8,064 nt of DNA from an uncultured Eggerthellaceae bacterium (GTDB lineage: Bacteria; Actinomycetota; Coriobacteriia; Coriobacteriales; Eggerthellaceae). Below, piece by piece: positions 1 through 6,638 of this stretch. A program made the position numbers and the translations under genes. Under the pieces are notes generated by a model that was not told the origin of the DNA, ran no database searches, and was given only the letters and a program-made list of their open reading frames with translations. Position 1 is the stretch's first letter. Each line of letters opens with the position of its first letter. Location: the NCBI GenBank assembly GCA_946626265.1, contig CAMOUE010000103.1:1-8064 (forward strand), in the 5' to 3' direction.

Positions 1-142
1 GGGCGCGGGCGCGCAGGCAGGCGCCGACCATGCGAGCGGCCAAATCGCTACAAACGCCGGATCTCGTGCAGGGCCGGGACCCGAATGCACCAAATCCGGG
101 GTTTGTCACGATTCGGGGGTAAATCGGTAGAGAGTCTCCCTT
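1..142. other. Non-coding 3' flank of the gene cluster
   Basis: I see no supported gene in this stretch downstream of the DUF364 stop codon. Short open frames here lack a ribosome binding site and any recognisable domain. It contains one imperfect inverted repeat (80-117), listed separately. A gene crossing the left edge cannot be excluded, because only 142 bases are visible. Confidence 0.5.
80..117 (-). terminator. Possible hairpin terminator after the DUF364 gene
   Basis: CCCGAAT at 80-86 is the reverse complement of ATTCGGG at 111-117. Inside it, CAAA (91-94) can pair with TTTG (102-105), giving a nested stem with an internal loop. It lies 26 nt past the stop codon of the last gene of the minus-strand cluster, where a terminator would be expected. 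No T-run follows on the minus strand, so a classical intrinsic terminator is not shown. The stem is short and could be chance in GC-rich DNA. Confidence 0.3.
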
Positions 143-970
143 CTACGCGTCTTCAAGCCAGCCGGGACGCTCGACGCGCATCTTCTGGACGCCGTGCTTG
201 AAGATTCCCGACGTTTCGGCGTGCATGATGGCGGCGCGAACGCGCTCGGGATCGGCGATAACCGAACCTGCCATGCAGTCGACGCCGTATTCGTAGAGCA
301 CCGGTGCCGGCACGACGCTCGGGCCCACAAGAATGCAGCTGCTCGGACCGCCCTTGGCGAGCTGTAGCAACCGCGGAAGCGTCTTGTTCGTAAGCGTGAT
401 GCCCGTGATGAAGGTAAAGTCCTGGTGAGGGATGATGTACTCGCAACCGGGATCGGGCACGTCGTCGCCGCGCGGGTTGCGTTCGAGAACGGTGAGCTCG
501 CATTCGGGGGCAAGGCGCTCGATGAGCGGGAAATGCCCGACAACCGTCACGCGCTTGCCGGCGCAGAGCCGGCGGTACAGCTCGAAACCGTCGTTGGAGC
601 CCTTCTCCTCTATCTTCATGCCAATCGCGGCAACGTTCTCGGGAGTCGAGTACCAGGCGTTAAGAGCCGCCACGCCGACGCTCGCCTCGAGGAAATTCCA
701 GCTAGCGCATTGCGCAGCCAAATCGCGCAGTTCCATATGCAGCGCTTTTGAGCCCAACTGATACGATCCGCGACCGCCGCTCACGTTCATGGCCATTCCA
801 TAGCCGCTTTCCGCCTCGACGAGCGTCCAATGATTGCCAACCGCCACGTCCTTGACCGCAATGCCCTCGGGAACGCCCTCGACGAGCCGTTTGTACAGCT
901 CCCATTCCGCGGGAAGCTGCTGCATCTCGTCCCAGCCTGGAATCCGCTCCCGATCTTCGCATGTGCCCAT
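143..970 (-). CDS. DUF4213/DUF364 protein, putative heavy-metal-handling
   Basis: This 275-residue cytoplasmic protein has no signal peptide or membrane segment. Residues ~20-110 match the N-terminal DUF4213 half (enolase-N-like), ending in the conserved-looking GVAALNAWYS. Residues ~120-265 match DUF364 (PF04016, Rossmann-like), with VVGHFPLIERL at 143-153, a TNKTLPRLL segment near 194-202, and LVGPSVVPAPVLYEYGVDCMAG at 214-235. The family has no proven reaction; a solved Desulfitobacterium member led to the proposal of heavy-metal chelation in a cleft between the two folds. The ATG at 970 is chosen because AGGAGGG sits 6 nt upstream. The gene is last in the minus-strand cluster, 75 nt after the MoeA-like gene. 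That context, with a metal-type importer, fits a role in receiving or processing the imported metal or chelate; this is inference. Family call firm, function unknown. Confidence 0.88.
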   Translation of the reverse strand: MGTCEDRERIPGWDEMQQLPAEWELYKRLVEGVPEGIAVKDVAVGNHWTLVEAESGYGMAMNVSGGRGSYQLGSKALHMELRDLAAQCASWNFLEASVGVAALNAWYSTPENVAAIGMKIEEKGSNDGFELYRRLCAGKRVTVVGHFPLIERLAPECELTVLERNPRGDDVPDPGCEYIIPHQDFTFITGITLTNKTLPRLLQLAKGGPSSCILVGPSVVPAPVLYEYGVDCMAGSVIADPERVRAAIMHAETSGIFKHGVQKMRVERPGWLEDA

Positions 971-976
971 GACCTA

Positions 977-983
977 CCCTCCT
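977..983 (-). promoter_or_regulatory. Strong ribosome binding site of the DUF364 gene
   Basis: On the minus strand this reads AGGAGGG, 6 nt before the ATG at 970. It is the best Shine-Dalgarno match in the window and fixes the start. The last gene of the cluster is therefore probably well translated independently of its upstream neighbour. Confidence 0.75.
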
Positions 984-1045
984 CGCTCGGATTCTCAACC
1001 GTACGCGCGTGTAAAACACCCTATTACGCGATTAAATACATTACA

Positions 1046-2257
1046 TCACAAATCGAACCATTCTGCACCTCGAATAATCTCGAGCTCGATTTCTTCGCCA
1101 GACGAAACGCCTCCCTCGCCTATCGGCGATACACGATGGGCATTCGAGGTCAGGCATTCGATTTGTTCTCCCCGCTTGAAGTTGTACGGATGGGCAACGA
1201 GCTTGTCGCCCTCCCGACGAACATCCCAACGGCCCAGCATGTCGAACCCCCCGAACGCATGGTAGTCGGCGTCGGCCACCGCACGCACGACCTGCCGACG
1301 CGGCATCGGCACGCCGAGCATGCGGCACACGATTGCCTGGAGGCACCAATCGGTCCCGTAATAGGCCGCCATCGGAGGGCCGGGCAAGTCGACGACCGGC
1401 TTTCCGTCGACCACGGCCATCATGAGCGGACGACCAGGCGCGGCAGCGATGTAGTGGTGGACGACCCGCCCGCGTGCTTCGATCATGCGCACGTTAAAGT
1501 CTTCTTCGCCGAGCGCCGACCCGCCGTTGATCACCACGAGGTCGGCAACTTCGAGCGCACGATCGAATGCGCGCTCCAGCGCAACCGGATCGTCGCGCAC
1601 GATCGGGAACTTGACCACGCGCGCACCGTAGCTTTCGAGCATATGCTTGCACATGAGGCTGTTGGCATCGATCGTCTGCCCGCGTTGGGGCCGCGTGCCG
1701 TACGCGATCAGCTCGCTTCCCGTAGGAATGAACGCCACGACGGGCCTCTTGCGCACCTTGACGTCCGCGATGCCGCCCATGCAGAGCGCAGCTAGGTCGG
1801 TCGGGCGAATGATAGCGCCTGCTTTCAGTATCGGCTTGCCAGCCTGGACGGTCGCGCCGGCACGCATCGTGTTCGTCCCCGGTTCGACACGCACGTCGCA
1901 ATCGAGCACGACCGAGCCATCGGGCTGAATCGCCGCCTTCTCGATCATGACGACCGCATCGAACTCGTCGGGGAAATCGTCGCCGGTGTCTGCACGGACG
2001 TAGTCGCAGCCGAGCCGCCAAGCGGACGTGTCGGGCAAGCCGTCCGCGAAGTCGGCCGAACGCACAGCGATGCCATCGCAGGCCGACGCGCGCACGACCG
2101 GAACCGTGACAAGCGATTCGACGCTTTCGGCAAGCACCCGCCCGCACGCCTCGTCAAGCGTGACAAGCTCGCTTTCGCACCGCGGCTCCCATTCTGCGAA
2201 GAAATCTTCGAGCGCCTGGGCGCGCGAGGGGAACCCGTCCATTTTCTTCTCACCCAT
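1046..2257 (-). CDS. moeA: MoeA-like molybdopterin molybdenumtransferase (divergent)
   Basis: This 403-residue protein has the usual length and domain order of MoeA, which inserts molybdate into adenylylated molybdopterin in the last step of molybdenum cofactor synthesis. Visible family motifs are VRASACDGIAV (56-65, with the conserved Asp61), the beta-barrel segment GTNTMRAG (127-134), IPTGSEL (177-183), IDANS (196-200), the MPT-binding GGSALGEED (245-253, Asp253 kept), and the C-terminal barrel ending GEEIELEII. Two key positions differ from canonical MoeA: the KPGKP segment reads APGRP (273-277), and the LPGNP loop reads LPGPP (291-295). ATG 2257 is chosen because AAAGGGG lies 6 nt upstream; an in-frame Met6 is a weaker choice. 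The gene sits 168 nt after the methyltransferase and 75 nt before the DUF364 gene. It could be a Mo/W-specific MoeA paralogue or a member with a changed substrate. Family call is firm; standard activity is uncertain. Confidence 0.88.
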   Translation of the reverse strand: MGEKKMDGFPSRAQALEDFFAEWEPRCESELVTLDEACGRVLAESVESLVTVPVVRASACDGIAVRSADFADGLPDTSAWRLGCDYVRADTGDDFPDEFDAVVMIEKAAIQPDGSVVLDCDVRVEPGTNTMRAGATVQAGKPILKAGAIIRPTDLAALCMGGIADVKVRKRPVVAFIPTGSELIAYGTRPQRGQTIDANSLMCKHMLESYGARVVKFPIVRDDPVALERAFDRALEVADLVVINGGSALGEEDFNVRMIEARGRVVHHYIAAAPGRPLMMAVVDGKPVVDLPGPPMAAYYGTDWCLQAIVCRMLGVPMPRRQVVRAVADADYHAFGGFDMLGRWDVRREGDKLVAHPYNFKRGEQIECLTSNAHRVSPIGEGGVSSGEEIELEIIRGAEWFDL

Positions 2258-2310
2258 CTAAGCCCCTTTCTTCTGCACCATCGCACGCCGCGACGTATCA
2301 AGGCGCGCGA

Positions 2311-2370
2311 CGGCACGGCACGTGGCGGCACGGCGCGTGGCGGCACGGCGCGCGACGGCACGCCGCGATG
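2311..2370. repeat. 15-bp tandem repeat, four copies
   Basis: Four consecutive 15-base units begin at 2311, 2326, 2341 and 2356: CGGCACGGCACGTGG, CGGCACGGCGCGTGG, CGGCACGGCGCGCGA and CGGCACGCCGCGATG. Adjacent copies differ by one to three or four bases. The array fills the middle of the 168-bp gap between the methyltransferase stop and the MoeA-like start. It is outside any supported gene. It could be a variable-number repeat or simply slippage-prone GC-rich DNA. Confidence 0.85.
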
Positions 2371-2425
2371 CCGCGTCACGAAGACGGCCTTCTCGACTCT
2401 CCTCCAGTTCAATGAGCTCAAGCCG

Positions 2426-3232
2426 TCATGCGGGAAGCGATCCGTCCGTCGCCCATTCGATATACGCCCACGTGACGTCAATCCTGTAATCGAGCTGGTA
2501 CACGGTTTTGCCATCAAGCTCGCTCACGGAGAAGTGCTGTGCCGCATAGCGATCGAACAACTCCTCCTCGCGTGCGTCGAACGGTTCTCGCCCTGCGAGC
2601 CTACGCAATTCGAACAATGCTTCGTCCCCGTCTTCGAAACGCATGGGCCGCTCGAAGGGGATATAGCCAATCGTGGGGAAACGCCCCAAATCGGCAAGCG
2701 CCCCGATCACCTCGGCGTGGTTGCGCGGGGACGGGACCTCGCGGCCCAAATGCGCGAGTAACCGAGGATCGAACGCCGGCGGAACCGATGCGGACACCGT
2801 CACTGCCGCCTTCACGCGCGCAACCCGATCGAGCTTCGAGAGGTATTCTGCGACCCCATCCGACTTGACGGGAAGCGACCGCGATGCGACCGCCACGTCG
2901 AACGATTTCGGCTCAATGCCAGCAGCATCCCAATCGTCCTCCCACGCCATTACAGCGGCGTCGATCGAAAGCGATTCCGACCGCACCGTTTCCTGCAGCT
3001 TCTCGATCATGCGATCGGCAAAATCACGCGCGCAGACGAAATGCCCCGCGCGGGCGAGGGGCACGGCGAGACCTCCCGTCGCGCAGCCCATGTCGAAAAG
3101 CGTCTGCCCCTCTTCGAGCGCCAGCATGTCGACGAGGCGCGGCATGTAGCCGTTCTTGTTGCGCATGCTGGCGCATCCACCGATCGTCTCGGCGCGCTTG
3201 TTCCAATACTCGAGCGATTCTTCCTTGCCCAT
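2426..3232 (-). CDS. Class I SAM-dependent methyltransferase
   Basis: This 268-residue soluble protein has a Rossmann-type methyltransferase core. Motif I is LFDMGCATGG at 45-54 (the SAM-binding glycine loop). An acidic residue at the end of strand 2 lies in ARDFADRM (Asp70). The motif IV-like strand is FDVAVASRSLP at 111-121. The N-terminus has YWNKRAETIGG, an opening often seen in small-molecule methyltransferases. Residues ~155-268 form a variable C-terminal part with no recognised signature, so the methyl acceptor cannot be read from the sequence. ATG 3232 is chosen because AGGGGGAG lies 5 nt upstream. It starts 72 nt after the receptor gene of the ABC transporter, in the same direction. 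That suggests it modifies a ligand or chelator connected with transport, but this is inference. No rRNA- or tRNA-methyltransferase-specific motif is visible. Confidence 0.85.
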   Translation of the reverse strand: MGKEESLEYWNKRAETIGGCASMRNKNGYMPRLVDMLALEEGQTLFDMGCATGGLAVPLARAGHFVCARDFADRMIEKLQETVRSESLSIDAAVMAWEDDWDAAGIEPKSFDVAVASRSLPVKSDGVAEYLSKLDRVARVKAAVTVSASVPPAFDPRLLAHLGREVPSPRNHAEVIGALADLGRFPTIGYIPFERPMRFEDGDEALFELRRLAGREPFDAREEELFDRYAAQHFSVSELDGKTVYQLDYRIDVTWAYIEWATDGSLPA

Positions 3233-3304
3233 CGTTGCTCCCCCTGTCTTCGCACGACCGTTACCAGGCGCTTGCCATGATTCCCGACGATATCGGCGCG
3301 TTTG

Positions 3305-4510
3305 CTAGACAAGCGTCGGATTGGGCGCCAGGATGGCGTCGATGCCCTCGTCGTCGATCTTCGATCCGTAGAACAGCTCGAAGAACTCCTTGATGTCCGC
3401 ACGAACGTCGGCTTTGTAATAGTCCGGATACACGAGGTTCGCGAACCACTGGCAGCCGAGCACGCGCATCGTGTTGGGCGGGCGATCGAACCAGCCGAAC
3501 GGAACGATGGGCGTCTGGTACACCTTGCCGTTCTTCACGGCATCGATCTCGGCCCACGCGGAATCCGTCGTGATGAGATCGTAGTTTGCGGGAGTCGAGC
3601 CAGCCACGAGGATCATCTGCGGATTCCAGGAGATGACCTCCTCCATCGACACTTCGATCATGCCCTGCCCCTTCGGACCGGCAAAACCGTCGACGACCGC
3701 GATGTTGTCGACGTTGCACCAATCGATGACTTGCGTATGCGAGCTTCCCGCCGGGTCGGTAGCCAAACCGCCCTCGCCTTCGGCGTAGTAGCACGTGACG
3801 ACCTCGTCCGCAGGCACCTTTGCGACAGCTGCCGCAACGGCCTCTAGCTTGTCTTCCACATATGCCGCCAGCTCCTCGCCACGATCGGGAACGCCGAGGA
3901 GCTCGCCGACGGTCCGGAACGCCTCGGGAGTCTTCGCGAGGTTGCCGTCGAACACGTAGACGGGGACGCCCGCATCGGACTGAATCTGGTCAGCTGCGGA
4001 TGCGTAATTCGACACATCGGCGTTCGCGCTGGACGAACCGTAGCAATAGAGGATCAGATCCGGCGCAGCGCTGATGATGGCCTCCATGTTTGCCGTGGCA
4101 ACCTGGCCCATCCAACCGCCGAGGACCGGCAGGCCCTCAGTCGCGGGAACGTACTTCTTGGTGTTATCGCTGATTTCGTTCACAACGCCGACCATCTTCT
4201 CGGGCGCGAGCGCGAAGGCGAGCGCCTCGGCAGTCGGAATTGCGCAATACACCTTGTTGACGGTTGTCGGCAACGTAACGCTACGACCCGCCGCATCGGT
4301 TAGGGTCACCTCCGCTGCCGAAGCCGACGACGCACCCGCCGATGCGCCTGCGCTCGCCGAGCTCGCGGCGGAACCTGCGCTCGACGCCGAAGACGCCGCC
4401 GAACTTCCCGACGATGAGCCAGATGCACATCCCGCCACACCGAGCGCTGCGGCTCCCGCCCCTGCAGCAGCGAGAAACTCAATGAACTGCCTTCTCGAGT
4501 ACATTTCCAT
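3305..4510 (-). CDS. ABC transporter substrate-binding Tat lipoprotein (FecB/BtuF-type)
   Basis: This 401-residue receptor belongs to the periplasmic-binding-protein-2 family (PF01497) that serves iron-siderophore, heme, cobalamin and some molybdate/tungstate importers. The N-terminus has a twin-arginine motif (SRRQFIEF, 5-12), a hydrophobic Ala-rich segment, and lipobox GVAGC with Cys28 as the likely lipidated residue. It should therefore be exported folded by Tat and anchored on the outer face of the membrane. Residues ~29-66 are an almost pure Ser/Ala/Gly linker. The binding lobes follow: VTLTDAAGRSVTLP (68-81), PTAEALAFAL (92-101), ISAAPDLILY (146-155) and FGWFDRPPN (338-346) near the C-terminal lobe. 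ATG 4510 is 7 nt after GGAAGGAA; Met3 (4504) would be too distant. It lies 59 nt downstream of the ATPase and completes a three-gene importer. Ligand specificity is not readable from sequence alone. Confidence 0.92.
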   Translation of the reverse strand: MEMYSRRQFIEFLAAAGAGAAALGVAGCASGSSSGSSAASSASSAGSAASSASAGASAGASSASAAEVTLTDAAGRSVTLPTTVNKVYCAIPTAEALAFALAPEKMVGVVNEISDNTKKYVPATEGLPVLGGWMGQVATANMEAIISAAPDLILYCYGSSSANADVSNYASAADQIQSDAGVPVYVFDGNLAKTPEAFRTVGELLGVPDRGEELAAYVEDKLEAVAAAVAKVPADEVVTCYYAEGEGGLATDPAGSSHTQVIDWCNVDNIAVVDGFAGPKGQGMIEVSMEEVISWNPQMILVAGSTPANYDLITTDSAWAEIDAVKNGKVYQTPIVPFGWFDRPPNTMRVLGCQWFANLVYPDYYKADVRADIKEFFELFYGSKIDDEGIDAILAPNPTLV

Positions 4511-4569
4511 GGCGTATTCCTTCCTTTCGATTCGCTATCCAAACGCCTTTTAGGCGAGTTGGCCCATGC

Positions 4570-5385
4570 TTACTGCCAACGGTCGCTTGTCCGCCGATCG
4601 GCGGCATTGCGCACGATGGGTATGCAGCTCTTCAGCTTTCCGACATCGTCGACAACCTTCTCGACAATTCGCACGTCCACGCCGTATGCGCGCCGCAACG
4701 TCTCTTCGGTCACGACCTCATTTGGCGCCCCTATGTCAAAACCGTCACGACGCAGCAACCCGATGCGCGAGCCGCACAGAAACGCATGATCCGGGAAATG
4801 CGTCGTCATCACGATGGCCATGCCCTGTTCTGCAAGAGAGTTCACCTGCTCGAGAACGCGCACCTGGTTTCCGAAGTCAAGATTGGCAGTCGGCTCGTCC
4901 ATGACGAGCATCTGGGGCTGCTGAGAAAGAGCGCGGGCCACGAGCACCATTTGCCGCTCGCCTCCCGAAATCTCTGTGTATATCTTGTCATGCAGGTACG
5001 ACACGCCTAATTTCTCGAGAGCTTGTTCGGCAATCTCGACGTCTCGCCTGCTTGGAGAGGCAGTATGACCCAGGTAGGCCGTCCTTCCCATGGTGACGAC
5101 GTCAATGACAGTGAACGGGAAAGGAGGCGTATGTACCTGAGGCACATAGCCGATTGTGCGGGCACGGCGGCGCACGGACCACCGCGAGAGATCTTCCCCG
5201 TCGATGCGTATGGAACCCGCCATGAGCGGCAAGGAACCCATCATGCTTCGGAACAGCGTCGTCTTCCCCACACCGTTCGGGCCAAGCAGGCAGAACACCT
5301 CGCCCGATCTGACCGACATGGAAATATGCTCGAGCACTTTCTGGTTGCCATATCCGCAGCTAATATCTTCTGCTTCGAAAATCAT
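4570..5385 (-). CDS. ABC transporter ATP-binding protein, FecE/BtuD-type
   Basis: This 271-residue cytoplasmic ATPase powers the adjacent importer. All nucleotide-binding motifs are intact: Walker A GPNGVGKTT (35-43), Q-loop Gln83 within VPQVHTPPFPF, signature ISGGERQ (139-145), Walker B LVMDEP (160-165), D-loop ANLD (167-170) and H-loop His196 in TTHF. The PFTVIDVVTMGR segment after the Q-loop is typical of ATPases of the iron-chelate/vitamin B12 class. The ATG at 5385 overlaps the permease stop codon in an ATGA arrangement, which points to translational coupling and decides the start. After the H-loop the C-terminal ~70 residues carry no extra domain. Only one ATPase gene is present, so it should act as a homodimer. 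Confidence 0.95.
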   Translation of the reverse strand: MIFEAEDISCGYGNQKVLEHISMSVRSGEVFCLLGPNGVGKTTLFRSMMGSLPLMAGSIRIDGEDLSRWSVRRRARTIGYVPQVHTPPFPFTVIDVVTMGRTAYLGHTASPSRRDVEIAEQALEKLGVSYLHDKIYTEISGGERQMVLVARALSQQPQMLVMDEPTANLDFGNQVRVLEQVNSLAEQGMAIVMTTHFPDHAFLCGSRIGLLRRDGFDIGAPNEVVTEETLRRAYGVDVRIVEKVVDDVGKLKSCIPIVRNAADRRTSDRWQ

Positions 5386-6473
5386 ACCCAGCTCTTCTTC
5401 CCTTTCGCGAGCAGATACAGGAAGAACGGGGCGCCGATGAGCGCAGTTAACACGCCCAAAGGCACTTCGACCTGGAAGAATATGCGCGTGACGCTGTCTA
5501 CGACGAGCAGGAACAGCCCACCGATGAGAACTGATATGGGCATGAGCGCCTTGTAGTTGGGCCCCACGATGAAACGCGACAGATGGGGAATGACGAGACC
5601 GACCCAGCCAATCATGCCAGAGGCCGCCACAGCCGCCGAGGTAACAAGCGTGGCGCAGAGAATGTATATTCCCCGAACAAGCGTGGTGTTCACGCCGAGG
5701 GCGCGAGCTTCCTCCTCACCGAACGAGAGCACGTTGAGCCGGTACCGGAACAGCAGAATCGGAATAATGCCGACCGCAATGGGGATGATGAGCATCGGGA
5801 GATTCTCGTTATGGATGCTCGTCAAACCACCGAGCAGCCAATACGTGATACTCGGGAGCTTCGTATCCGGATCGGCCACGTACTTGATGATGCTGATGAA
5901 CGCTGAGAACATGGACGACACGACCATACCCGTAAGAACGAGCGCCAAGATGACGTTCTGCCCACGACTCACGATATTCGAAACCCAGTAGGAAAGCCCC
6001 ACGGCAAACAGACCGCACGCGAACGCGGAAATTTGGACCGCAATCTGGTCGCCGCCGAGCAGCAGCGCGATAGCGGCGCCGAACGCAGCGCCTGAGCTCG
6101 CGCCCAACAGGTCGGGAGACACCATCGGATTGCGAAACAGGCCCTGATAGGACGCACCTGCAGCCGCGAGCGCCATACCGATGACGGTTGCCGCCACAAC
6201 GCGGGGGAAGCGAACGCTGATGATGACGGTCTCGTGAACCGATTCGTAGCCGTCCATCTCGATGCCAAAGAAATGATGCGCGAGCGCACCGACGATTTCG
6301 GGCAGCCCCATGTCGTATTGGCCCATCGTCATCGAGAGCAGCATGATAATGATGAGGATGGCCAGTAGTATCATGGTAGCGGAAGCAGCAAAATCCCCGC
6401 AGTTGCGAAGCCTTGCGAACATGCCGAGTTTTCTCCCGTCATCGACCATGTTCTTGGACGCCACCCGATCCAT
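5382..6473 (-). CDS. FecCD-family ABC transporter permease
   Basis: This 363-residue polytopic membrane protein is the channel of a type II ABC importer. It has a ~30-residue charged cytoplasmic N-terminus and then many hydrophobic segments consistent with about ten membrane helices. Family hallmarks are RFPRVVAATVIGMALAAAG (88-106), YQGLFRNPMVSPDLLGASSGAAFG (109-132), the coupling-helix region FGEEEARALGVN (251-262), GMIGWVGLVIPHLSR (286-300) and EVPLGVLTALIGAPFFLYLL (336-355). ATG 6473 is preceded at 11 nt by GGGGGA; Met9 is a possible alternative. It is first in the minus-strand cluster and faces the AT-rich divergent promoter region shared with the HxlR gene. Only one permease gene is present, so a homodimeric channel is expected. 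The family transports siderophores, heme, cobalamin or, in MolBC-type systems, molybdate/tungstate; the substrate here is not determined. Confidence 0.95.
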   Translation of the reverse strand: MDRVASKNMVDDGRKLGMFARLRNCGDFAASATMILLAILIIIMLLSMTMGQYDMGLPEIVGALAHHFFGIEMDGYESVHETVIISVRFPRVVAATVIGMALAAAGASYQGLFRNPMVSPDLLGASSGAAFGAAIALLLGGDQIAVQISAFACGLFAVGLSYWVSNIVSRGQNVILALVLTGMVVSSMFSAFISIIKYVADPDTKLPSITYWLLGGLTSIHNENLPMLIIPIAVGIIPILLFRYRLNVLSFGEEEARALGVNTTLVRGIYILCATLVTSAAVAASGMIGWVGLVIPHLSRFIVGPNYKALMPISVLIGGLFLLVVDSVTRIFFQVEVPLGVLTALIGAPFFLYLLAKGKKSWV

Positions 6474-6572
6474 TACGACGCCAATCCCCCGAATCCTCGC
6501 TTGACCAGTAAAGCAGCTTATTTATTGTATTTCAGCAATATTCATCATAAAGATTATTCTGGCTTTAATTTA

Positions 6573-6608
6573 TTTACAAGTAAGTTAATATTTGTTTACC
6601 AACTAAAG
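6573..6608. promoter_or_regulatory. Candidate operator: two similar TTTAC...TAAG elements
   Basis: TTTACAAGTAAG (6573-6584) and TTTACCAACTAAAG (6595-6608) are spaced 22 bp apart start to start, about two helical turns. The first contains the inverted repeat TTAC-AA-GTAA (6574-6583); the second contains TTTA...TAAA. They flank the plausible plus-strand -10 (6586-6591), a position suited to autorepression by the HxlR protein. AT-rich DNA produces such matches by chance, so this is only a candidate. Confidence 0.3.
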
Positions 6609-6621
6609 TCCCCCTTAGCGC

Positions 6622-6628
6622 AGGGAGA
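6622..6628 (+). promoter_or_regulatory. Ribosome binding site that sets the HxlR start
   Basis: AGGGAGA lies 10 nt before ATG 6639. The longer open frame that begins at 6501 with TTG has no such site, and its first 46 residues fall in the AT-rich promoter zone and match no domain. The internal ATG is therefore taken as the true start. Confidence 0.65.
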
Positions 6629-6638
6629 ACAGCAGCGT

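Larger units (their letters stand above)
6474..6638. promoter_or_regulatory. Divergent intergenic promoter region, permease / HxlR
   Basis: This is the 165-bp gap between the divergent starts of the permease (minus) and the HxlR regulator (plus). Bases ~6515-6600 are strongly AT-rich against a GC-rich background, which marks a promoter and operator zone. For the minus strand, TACAAT (6524-6529) is a good -10 candidate about 50 nt before the permease ATG. The best -35 near it (TTTATG, 6546-6551, 16-bp spacer) is weak. For the plus strand, TAATAT (6586-6591) could serve as the -10 for the regulator gene. HxlR regulators commonly control the divergent neighbour, so this is where the regulator would be expected to bind. 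Confidence 0.6.

Noticed and set aside
830..1795. Long plus-strand open frame (321 codons) opposite the MoeA-like gene
   Set aside because: It is antisense to a gene with full MoeA motifs, has no ribosome binding site or domain, and runs of His/Arg/Asp codons are typical of the opposite strand of GC-rich coding DNA.
1945..2517. Minus-strand frame with repeated PPRAV-like pentapeptides
   Set aside because: The pentapeptide repeats are just the 15-bp tandem repeat read in one frame; the frame overlaps both the methyltransferase end and the MoeA-like start and matches no protein family.
3302..3847. Plus-strand frame of 181 codons opposite the substrate-binding protein
   Set aside because: It is a shadow of the receptor gene, with no recognisable domain or start signal.
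4544..4556. Short CGCC-TTTTA-GGCG hairpin between ATPase and receptor genes
   Set aside because: The stem is only 4 bp and no extended pairing is seen; too weak to call a terminator or attenuator.
6501..6638. 46-residue N-terminal extension of the HxlR regulator from a TTG codon
   Set aside because: It lies in the AT-rich promoter zone, is not seen in the HxlR fold, and a proper ribosome binding site precedes the internal ATG at 6639.
6474..6638. Molybdenum-cofactor or cobalamin riboswitch upstream of the importer
   Set aside because: The leader is AT-rich and short, and I could find no conserved long-range stems or box-like motif; covariance-model scanning would be decisive.
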